Assembly (NCBI GenBank): GCA_003453085.1
Contig: DMMK01000032.1
Location: 1 to 12,804 of the forward strand
Direction: 5' to 3'
DNA length: 12,804 nt
DNA from: Verrucomicrobiales bacterium
Lineage (GTDB): Bacteria; Verrucomicrobiota; Verrucomicrobiia; Verrucomicrobiales; Verrucomicrobiaceae
Shown here: piece by piece, positions 1 to 6,030 of the stretch
Layout of the letters: each line of letters opens with the position of its first letter
How positions within the stretch are numbered: the first letter of the stretch is position 1
The notes under the pieces: model-generated
Database searches by the model: none
The model's input: only the letters and a program-made list of their open reading frames with translations
What the model was told of the DNA's origin: nothing
Translations under genes and position numbers: made by a program

Positions 1-1
1 C

Positions 2-328
2 GTTTTGGAAAACTTCGATCCCGTCGGGGTCTGGCGCGATCGCTACGGCCTCCGTGGTAAAGGCGTTCCTATTGTGGCCTCCGGCACCACGCCAAAGGGC
101 GATCCCTTCACCGACCTGCAAAGCTGGAAGCAGATCTATCTTCATAAGCCGGAGCAACTCGCCACCGGATTTGTCGGCCAGTTCCTCACCTACGCCACCG
201 GTGCGCCTATACGCTTTGGCGACCGCGAGGCCGTGGAGGCCATTGTCACCCAGGCTAAAGGCAAGAACTTCGGCCTTCGCTCGTTGATCCTAGAAGCCGT
301 GAAGAGCCCCGTCTTCACGCACAAGTAG
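2..328 (+). CDS. DUF1592/DUF1588/DUF1585-family protein, C-terminal fragment
   Basis: The reading frame is open from the left edge, so only about the last 108 residues are visible and the true start lies upstream. The fragment matches the end of the large planctomycete/verrucomicrobial proteins in which a cytochrome c-like region is followed by DUF1587, DUF1592, DUF1588 and DUF1585. Visible hallmarks are the 'LENFDPVGVWR' opening, an 'ASGTTPKGDPF' segment, 'FVGQFLTYATG' and the closing 'LRSLILEAVKSPVF', which is the usual DUF1585 ending. A TTG near position 5 is an in-frame leucine codon, not a start. The TAG stop at 326-328 is 11 bases before the ATG of the DUF1552 gene, so the two are probably cotranscribed. 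DUF1592-DUF1552 pairs recur in this group. The biochemical role is not established; an extracytoplasmic redox or degradative role is only inference. Confidence 0.85.
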   Translation, partial: VLENFDPVGVWRDRYGLRGKGVPIVASGTTPKGDPFTDLQSWKQIYLHKPEQLATGFVGQFLTYATGAPIRFGDREAVEAIVTQAKGKNFGLRSLILEAVKSPVFTHK

Positions 329-339
329 TCCCTCCCCCC

Positions 340-1602
340 ATGAATTCAGCCTCCTTCACCACCAAGCGCCGCCTCTCGCGTCGCACCGTCCTGCGTGGCC
401 TCGGCATTTCCCTGGGACTGCCTGTGCTAGAGTCGATGACTCCCGCCTTTGCCGCCGTGCCGGAGACACGCCAGGCCAAACGTTTCGTCGGCATCAGCCT
501 CGCCCTCGGTTTGCACAATCCCCACCTTGTGCCCGAAACCGCCGGACGTGATTACAAGCCCTCCCAGTACCTGCAATCCCTGCAGGACATCCGCCAGGAC
601 TTCACCGTCATCTCCGGCTCCTCCCATCCCGGCGTCTCCGGTGGTCACACCGCCGAGGGCAGCATCTTTTCGGCCTGTCCCAACCAGCGCGGGGCCACCT
701 CCCGCAACACCATCTCGCTGGACCAACTGATGGCCAAGCATCTGGGCCATGAGACTCGTTTCCCTTCCCTGGTGCTCAACACCAATAGCCAGAGCAGTCC
801 CGCCTACACGGAGAACGGAGCCATGATCCCGGCGGAGAACAACGCGATGAAGCTCTTCGCCAAACTTTTTGTTAACGACAACGCCGCCGAACAGGACCGC
901 CAGACCGAACTGATCCGCCGCGGGCGCAGCGTCATGGACGTGGTCGGGGCCGAGGCCAAGACTCTCATGCGTGAAGTCGGTGCCGGGGACCGGGACAAAT
1001 TGGACGCCTGGTTCACCAGCGTGCGGGACCTGGAGCAGCGCCTCGTCGCCAATGAGGAGTGGATCCGCAAACCCAAGCCGAAGGTGAATGCCAAGGCTCC
1101 CGCCCAAATCCCCCGCGACAACGAGGTGGCAGTGGAGCGCATCTACCTGGACATCATTCACCTGGCCCTCGCCACGGACTCCACCCGCTTTGTCACCCTG
1201 CATGTCACAGGCAATGCAGTCACCGGACTGGATGGCGTGGATGAAAGCTACCACGGCCTCAGCCACCACGGCATGAACGAGGAAAAGCTGCGCCAGCTTG
1301 CCATCGTGGAACAGGGCATGATCAACGAATGGGGCGGCTTCCTGCGCCGTCTGAAGGCCGACTCCATGCTGGATGAGACGATGGTCCTCATGACCTCCAA
1401 CCTGGGCAATGCCTCCAGCCACGACAACAAGAACATGCCCGTGCTTTTCGCCGGAGGCGGCTTCAAACACGGCCAGCATCTCGCCTTCGACCAAAAGAAC
1501 AACTACCCGCTGCCGAACCTCTACCTCAGCACCCTGCATCGCCTCGGTCTTCAGGAGGAAGCCTTCGCCACCAGCACAGGTGGCATGGATGGGCTGACCT
1601 AA
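340..1602 (+). CDS. DUF1552 family protein with Tat signal
   Basis: A complete 420-residue protein of the DUF1552 family, close to that family's usual length. The N-terminus holds a twin-arginine export signal: 'SRRTVLRGLG' at residues 13-22, a hydrophobic stretch, and a likely cleavage after Ala-Phe-Ala near residue 38. This implies export of a folded protein. Family-like features in the body include the 'GGHTAEGSIFSA' segment near residue 104, 'SLDQLMAKHLG', and the histidine-rich 'YHGLSHHG' near residue 305, followed by 'LMTSNLGNASSH'. These His/Asn/Asp-rich segments resemble metal-binding loops of the alkaline phosphatase/sulfatase-like DUF1501 relatives, but metal binding is inference. 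The ATG at 340 is preferred because it gives the full Tat signal; it follows a C/T-rich tract with no Shine-Dalgarno. The gene probably forms an operon with the DUF1585-ending gene. It ends 16 bases from the convergent flavoenzyme gene, with no terminator hairpin visible between them. Confidence 0.9.
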   Translation: MNSASFTTKRRLSRRTVLRGLGISLGLPVLESMTPAFAAVPETRQAKRFVGISLALGLHNPHLVPETAGRDYKPSQYLQSLQDIRQDFTVISGSSHPGVSGGHTAEGSIFSACPNQRGATSRNTISLDQLMAKHLGHETRFPSLVLNTNSQSSPAYTENGAMIPAENNAMKLFAKLFVNDNAAEQDRQTELIRRGRSVMDVVGAEAKTLMREVGAGDRDKLDAWFTSVRDLEQRLVANEEWIRKPKPKVNAKAPAQIPRDNEVAVERIYLDIIHLALATDSTRFVTLHVTGNAVTGLDGVDESYHGLSHHGMNEEKLRQLAIVEQGMINEWGGFLRRLKADSMLDETMVLMTSNLGNASSHDNKNMPVLFAGGGFKHGQHLAFDQKNNYPLPNLYLSTLHRLGLQEEAFATSTGGMDGLT

Positions 1603-1618
1603 CTCCTATCCGAGTGCG

Positions 1619-3208
1619 TTAACCTACTGCTGGCACGCCCTCGGCAGATGTGGCATTGCCAGCATCGGACCGGGGAACTTCGGCAGCGCTGTCTTCATCG
1701 AACCAGCTCTTCCAGCCCTCGGTGATTTCCAGCCAGGCCCAGCTTCCCAGCATGGGGAAGAGTTTCAGCATGTTGCTGCGCTTCAGCATGAAGCCGGGGA
1801 TGAGGCAGCGCCGGGCGCGGTTCGTCCTGCCCAGCTCCCCTACACGACGGCGGCGGCGGGCGATCTTCGCAAACCTCCGGTTATACGTGCTCATGAGCGC
1901 GGAAAAGATGCGGCCCGAAGGAGGCGAAAAGGGCGGGGCAAACAGGGCTTCCTCACCGTGGTTGAACGGCACCTCCACCACCCCCCAATAGTAGAGTCCC
2001 AGATCTAGGCGAAAGGCGAGGCTCATGAGATCGAACTCGCCCATGTACTCATACTTGTCCTTGTAGAGGGACTCGAACCAGCGGCGATGGCTCACACTGA
2101 AATCACGATTGTACTTCACCAGCCGTTCCACCATGGGTTTGCCCTGCCGCTGCTCGGTGATCAGGTTCGCAGCACTGCTGGTGCTGAAGGAGATCCAGTC
2201 CATGCCGGGACTGTAAAAGGGATCCATGAAAGCGGCGGCATCGCCCACTAGTACAAAACCATTACCCGCAAACGTGGTGCTGTAATAGGCAAGGTTCCGC
2301 CGCAGGTGCATGTCCTCATCCTGGTACTCTGCATCCACCAGCATCTCACGTCCCACCGGGTGCTTCATAAGAAAGGCCTTGAGTCGGTCGCCAATCTTTC
2401 CGCCCTCGGATGGGAACTCGACCAGGCGCTGATCAAACACAATGCCCACGCTGACATCGCCGCCTTTCAGCGGAATCCACCAGCTCCACCAGCCATCGCC
2501 GATGATGTGGTTCGTCGCCGTATTGCGGATGCCATACACTGCCCGTGACCACTCGGGATATTTCAGGGCCAGCTCGCGGCTGTCCCAATCCTTCACGCCC
2601 TTCCAGCGGGACCACACGGCTGCCGTGGGGTGCTCCGTATTGGACTTCCACCAGCCATTCTTGCGCGCCAGCACAGCAGCGAGGCCGGAGGCATCCACCA
2701 GCCAGCGGGCGCGTAACGTGCGAGACTGCCCCTCATGCTTCATCTCCAACGTCTGCAGGCCGCCTTCATTGAGCTGCACATTGGAAACCGTCGCTGGCCG
2801 GATCATCTCCGCCCCTGCCAGGCAGGCACGGCGCAGCACCTCTTCATCAAAGGTGGAGCGATCGAGCTGATAGGAAGGAATGCGAGAAAGGTACTTCGCC
2901 CCCAGTTCGCTGGCCTCGGAGACATTCGTAACCTCCTCATTTTCGAACCAAAACCGCAGCCCTTGTTTCACCAGATGGTTCTCGTTCAGGTAATGCGTGA
3001 GGCCTAGCACACGCCCCATGAAGTACGCGCTGATCTCCACCGTCGCCTCGCCCACACGGCGGGTCAGTTTGGCGGATTTTTCGATGATCAAAAGCCGGAT
3101 GCCCGGATTGTGCCGCAGCAAAAGCGTTGCCGTCGCCGCACCGGAAAGGGCACCCCCGATGACAATGACATCGTACGTGGAGGAGTCGCCCGCAGGCTCT
3201 TGATTCAT
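1619..3208 (-). CDS. FAD-dependent halogenase-like oxidoreductase, divergent paralogue
   Basis: A 529-residue flavoprotein of the tryptophan/phenol halogenase-like superfamily. From the N-terminus: a Rossmann FAD motif at residues 13-25 in which 'GGALSGAA' replaces the more usual GGGPAG; 'VGEATVE' at 52-58, where relatives have GESLxP; a lysine at 81 within 'HLVKQGLRFWF', aligned with the candidate catalytic lysine; 'YQLDRSTFDEEVL' near 113; the signature WSWWIP at 241-246; and the second FAD motif 'VGDAAAFMDPFYSPG' at 321-335. The C-terminal region is longer than in the two neighbours by about 100 residues and has a run of five arginines at 451-455. An in-frame TTG at 3229 would add seven residues. 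The ATG at 3208 is preferred because its first codons (ATGAATCAAG) match those of the divergent paralogue at 4696. The gene lies 35 bases behind the gene ending at 3244 and is likely cotranscribed with it. Substrate unknown; halogenation is not proven and a monooxygenase or reductase role is possible. Confidence 0.82.
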   Translation of the reverse strand: MNQEPAGDSSTYDVIVIGGALSGAATATLLLRHNPGIRLLIIEKSAKLTRRVGEATVEISAYFMGRVLGLTHYLNENHLVKQGLRFWFENEEVTNVSEASELGAKYLSRIPSYQLDRSTFDEEVLRRACLAGAEMIRPATVSNVQLNEGGLQTLEMKHEGQSRTLRARWLVDASGLAAVLARKNGWWKSNTEHPTAAVWSRWKGVKDWDSRELALKYPEWSRAVYGIRNTATNHIIGDGWWSWWIPLKGGDVSVGIVFDQRLVEFPSEGGKIGDRLKAFLMKHPVGREMLVDAEYQDEDMHLRRNLAYYSTTFAGNGFVLVGDAAAFMDPFYSPGMDWISFSTSSAANLITEQRQGKPMVERLVKYNRDFSVSHRRWFESLYKDKYEYMGEFDLMSLAFRLDLGLYYWGVVEVPFNHGEEALFAPPFSPPSGRIFSALMSTYNRRFAKIARRRRRVGELGRTNRARRCLIPGFMLKRSNMLKLFPMLGSWAWLEITEGWKSWFDEDSAAEVPRSDAGNATSAEGVPAVG

Positions 3209-3243
3209 GCTATTCACAGAAGGATGCAATTCGTTAGATTCTG

Positions 3244-4530
3244 TTAGGCCACCGCCATCACTTCCTTGCCCCGGCCCTCGATTTCAGGTTCCCCCAGAGG
3301 GAGGTCATCGGGCAGCGGCACGATCTCCCGGATCTGATCCCACAGCTCGGTGTAATCCTTGTTTACATCGCCGCTCAGGCAGTCCGTCACGGCACCGCCT
3401 GCATCGGGATGATTGCGGATGAGTTTGCCAAAGCTGAACTCCGGATTGTAAAAGGCATACACCAGCTTGCGCATGTTCTCCACACCCTGGCGCAGCACCC
3501 GGGAGTACTCCGTAAAGCGCGCGGGGCTGAGGTCGTTTTCCTTCAGCCCCTTGCTGACTTCCTCGCCGGCCAGCACACCGCTCTTCATGGCAAACATGAG
3601 GCCGCTGCTGAAGACCGGGTCCAGGAAGGCGAAGGCATCCCCTACCAGCAGCAGCCCTTCACTGCCACAGTGCTTGGCATGGTGGCTGTATTCGCTGGTG
3701 ATGAAATAGTTCCCCACTTGCTCGCCATGGGACAGGGATTCCTTGATCCACAGGTTCTCCTCCATCTCACGCTTGAAGATCAGCTCCGGGCTCTTCACCC
3801 CATCGCGGGAAAGGTATTTGCCCTCAGCCACCACGCCCACGCTGACCATGTCATTGTGCTGCGGGATGTGCCAGAACCAGCCCTTGTCCTTCACAAAGGC
3901 TACCGTTGTCTGCCCTTCATCCACGCCGGCCTCGCGCCGGGAGCCCTTGTAATACGTCCACACGGCCACCTTGTTCAGATAGGGATCACGCACGCGCCAG
4001 CCATTGCGCACCGTGGTGAAGGCTTCCTTGCCGGAACAGTCGAGCGTGATCTTCGCATGGTAATGGGCCACAGTGCCATCGTGATGCTCGGCACGGACAC
4101 CGACGACACGCCCCAGGTCATCCCGCAGGAGGTCCAGCACCTTCGTCAGCTCGCGCACCTCCACACCCTTATCACGGGCGTTGTTCAAAAGGATCTCATC
4201 AAACTCGGAGCGCAGCACCTGCCAGGTCTCCGCCACGGTGTCGCGGTCATAGCGGTTGAAGAAATAAAACGGCTGGCTGGTGCGGCCATGCGGGGGCACA
4301 AAGCAGACGCTGTATTTGCGCACAAAGTGGGATTTCTTCATGCGGTCCACCAGCCCCAGTCTTTCCAGCGGGAAGTAGGTGAAGGGGATCAGCGACTCCC
4401 CAATGTGGTAACGGGGGAACTTCTCCCGCTCCAGCAGCAGCACACGATGCCCCGCCTCGGCGAGGATGGCTGAAGAACTGGCTCCCGCAGGACCGCCGCC
4501 GATGACGATCACATCGTATGTAGTGCTCAT
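3244..4530 (-). CDS. Flavin-dependent halogenase-like FAD oxidoreductase
   Basis: A 428-residue protein with the layout of phenol- and pyrrole-type flavin-dependent halogenases. Visible motifs are GGGPAG at residues 11-16 (FAD pyrophosphate binding), GESLIP at 44-49, Lys72 in 'HFVRKYSVCF' aligning with the catalytic lysine position of halogenases, 'WQVLRSEFDEILL' near 103-115, WFWHIP at 218-223 (the WxWxIP signature), and 'GDAFAFLDPVFSSG' at 297-310, which in known halogenases lies by the FAD and chloride site. Known members use reduced FAD from a separate reductase, with oxygen and halide, to halogenate electron-rich aromatics; no such reductase is in the window. It is the first gene of a predicted two-gene - strand operon, reading from a promoter that overlaps a perfect palindrome. 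The start is preceded by AGAAGG only two bases away, too close for a normal Shine-Dalgarno. A related FAD monooxygenase or geranylgeranyl-reductase-like role cannot be excluded. Confidence 0.85.
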   Translation of the reverse strand: MSTTYDVIVIGGGPAGASSSAILAEAGHRVLLLEREKFPRYHIGESLIPFTYFPLERLGLVDRMKKSHFVRKYSVCFVPPHGRTSQPFYFFNRYDRDTVAETWQVLRSEFDEILLNNARDKGVEVRELTKVLDLLRDDLGRVVGVRAEHHDGTVAHYHAKITLDCSGKEAFTTVRNGWRVRDPYLNKVAVWTYYKGSRREAGVDEGQTTVAFVKDKGWFWHIPQHNDMVSVGVVAEGKYLSRDGVKSPELIFKREMEENLWIKESLSHGEQVGNYFITSEYSHHAKHCGSEGLLLVGDAFAFLDPVFSSGLMFAMKSGVLAGEEVSKGLKENDLSPARFTEYSRVLRQGVENMRKLVYAFYNPEFSFGKLIRNHPDAGGAVTDCLSGDVNKDYTELWDQIREIVPLPDDLPLGEPEIEGRGKEVMAVA

Positions 4531-4580
4531 GACCTTCTAGATAAGGCCAGATGCAATCATGCTCAAAATACACTTTCAGC

Positions 4581-4610
4581 ATTATGATGATGCCGTTACG
4601 GCATCATCAA
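4581..4610 (-). promoter_or_regulatory. Predicted sigma-70-type promoter for the - strand flavoenzyme operon
   Basis: Read on the - strand, TTGATG (4610-4605) is followed after 18 bases by CATAAT (4586-4581), a plausible -35/-10 pair. It would start transcription about 45 bases upstream of the ATG at 4530. The two hexamers overlap the two ends of the palindrome at 4585-4609, as expected for a repressed promoter. The sequence match is direct; promoter activity is inferred. No equally good promoter was found for the divergent + strand gene. Confidence 0.5.
4585..4609. promoter_or_regulatory. Perfect 25-bp palindrome, likely operator
   Basis: The left arm TGATGATGCCGT (4585-4596) and right arm ACGGCATCATCA (4598-4609) are exact inverse complements around a single central T. 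A 12-bp perfect arm with an odd centre is typical of a site for a dimeric DNA-binding regulator rather than a terminator: it has no loop to speak of and no following T-run on either strand. It lies in the divergent region between two halogenase-like genes, 87 bases before the + strand start and 54 bases before the - strand start. It covers the spacer of the predicted - strand promoter. The regulator is not encoded in the window. Confidence 0.7.
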
Positions 4611-4695
4611 AATCACCAAAAACAGGTTCTTCCATTGCACATTTTAAACGCCTGTCCGAGTTTGAAGACGGCATAACATAACTAAAAGTTCATTC

Positions 4696-5976
4696 ATGAA
4701 TCAAGCCAGCTCTCTAACCCCGCAGGACACCTCATGGGATGTCATCATCATTGGAGGGGGCCCCGCCGGATCGACGGCTGCCACCACTTTGGCGAAGGCT
4801 GGCAGGCGTGTTCTGGTCCTGGAAAAAGCGAAGTTTCCACGCTTCCACGTGGGGGAATCCCTCCTCCCCTACAACCGGAAGATCTTTGATGACCTGGGTG
4901 TGTGGCCGAAAATCGAAGCCGCCGGTTTCATGGTGAAACGCGGGGCGCAGTTCCTGATGGGCAGCGGCTCCCATAAGGTGCGGCTGGACTTTTCAAAGGG
5001 GTCCTTCACCGAGTATCCCCAATCCGTGCAGGTGGAGAGGTCCAAATTCGATGACCTTTTGCTGCAGCACTCCCGTGAATGCGGCGCCGTGGTGAGCGAG
5101 GAGAGCCTGGTGCTGGAGCATGCGGTGGGCGAAAGCCACGTGACCGTCAAATATTGCACGGCCGATGGCAGCGAGCATGAGGTGACGGCCAAGATGATGA
5201 TGGATGCCAGCGGCCTGACCAACTTCACCGGCAACCGAGAGTCTCTGCGCGAGTATTATTCCGGACACAAAAAGATCGCCATCTTCGGCCACTTTGAAAA
5301 CCTGGACATGCCCCAGGGCGATGAATACGGTGACATCCTCATTGTTAGGCGCGAAAACTCCTGGTTCTGGATGATCCCGCTGGAGGCCAACAAGACCAGC
5401 GTGGGCCTTGTGCTGGATCGCGAAGACTACAAGTCCCTGAACCAAAAGCCCGAAGAGGTCTATGCCGATGCCGTGAAGAACACGCCCGTCGTGCAGCAGC
5501 GCTTTCTGAACGCCGTGTCCAAAACACCGCTGAATGTGGTGACGGATTTCTCCTATCGCAATGAACGCCTAGTCTCCCCACGGGTGGTGCGCATCGGCGA
5601 TGCCTCCGGGTTCATTGATCCCATCTTCTCCAGCGGGGTGCTGCTGGCCATGACCAGCGGCCAGCAAGGAGCCCAGGTCGTACATGAGGCCCTGGCCACA
5701 GGCCTGCCGATGACCGCCGACATGAAGCGCTACGAAAAAGACAACCGCCGCCGCATCGCCCAATACTGGGAGTTCATCGAGAACTTCTACAAGCTGCCCT
5801 TCGCCCAGATCTTCTTCCAACCTCACCCGCGCCTGAAGATGGTCTGCTCCATCAATGCCGTATTGGCAGGGTGCACCAGTCTGTCCTTCGCCGCGTGGTG
5901 GCGACTGCGGCTGTTTTTCTTCCTGGCCTGGCTGAACAAGCGCATCCCGGTGACACCCCGCATCGAAGTGCATTAG
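4696..5976 (+). CDS. Flavin-dependent halogenase-like FAD oxidoreductase with hydrophobic C-terminus
   Basis: A 426-residue protein, the most canonical halogenase-like member of the trio. Motifs: GGGPAG at residues 20-25; GESLLP at 53-58; 'GFMVKRGAQF' with Lys81 at the candidate catalytic position, a form typical of phenol/polyketide-associated halogenases; 'VQVERSKFDDLLL' at 111-123; WFWMIP at 223-228; and 'GDASGFIDPIFSSG' at 301-314. The last 40 residues include a strongly hydrophobic aromatic stretch (about 386-413, with 'RLRLFFFLAWLNK'), suggesting membrane association or a buried C-terminal helix. The ATG at 4696 is preferred because the FAD motif follows at the normal distance; no Shine-Dalgarno precedes it. 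It is divergent from the gene at 4530 and shares with it an intergenic palindrome. The substrate cannot be assigned, and halogenase versus monooxygenase activity is unproven. It ends convergently, 54 bases from the next gene, with no clear terminator. Confidence 0.87.
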   Translation: MNQASSLTPQDTSWDVIIIGGGPAGSTAATTLAKAGRRVLVLEKAKFPRFHVGESLLPYNRKIFDDLGVWPKIEAAGFMVKRGAQFLMGSGSHKVRLDFSKGSFTEYPQSVQVERSKFDDLLLQHSRECGAVVSEESLVLEHAVGESHVTVKYCTADGSEHEVTAKMMMDASGLTNFTGNRESLREYYSGHKKIAIFGHFENLDMPQGDEYGDILIVRRENSWFWMIPLEANKTSVGLVLDREDYKSLNQKPEEVYADAVKNTPVVQQRFLNAVSKTPLNVVTDFSYRNERLVSPRVVRIGDASGFIDPIFSSGVLLAMTSGQQGAQVVHEALATGLPMTADMKRYEKDNRRRIAQYWEFIENFYKLPFAQIFFQPHPRLKMVCSINAVLAGCTSLSFAAWWRLRLFFFLAWLNKRIPVTPRIEVH

Positions 5977-6030
5977 AAGTTCATTCGTTGTCAGAAATGC
6001 CTGGCCAGTGAAGCCACTCTGAGACCCCCT

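Noticed and set aside
427..1539. A 370-codon open frame antisense to the DUF1552 gene
   Set aside because: The + strand gene has a Tat signal and recognisable family segments. The antisense product is rich in His, Gly and Val with no motif, as expected from a shadow frame.
3209..3229. TTG start adding seven residues to the third flavoenzyme
   Set aside because: No ribosome site supports it, and the ATG at 3208 shares its opening bases with the paralogue at 4696.
3409..4473. A 354-codon open frame antisense to the halogenase-like gene
   Set aside because: The sense strand carries all the FAD and WxWxIP motifs; the antisense translation has none.
4622..4655. Short inverted repeat ACAGG...CCTGT in the divergent intergenic region
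   Set aside because: The arms are only five bases and 24 bases apart; this is expected by chance and far weaker than the 25-bp palindrome.
5977..6030. Possible bidirectional terminator between the convergent genes (AGTG...CACT)
   Set aside because: The stem is only about four base pairs and there is no T-run on either side.
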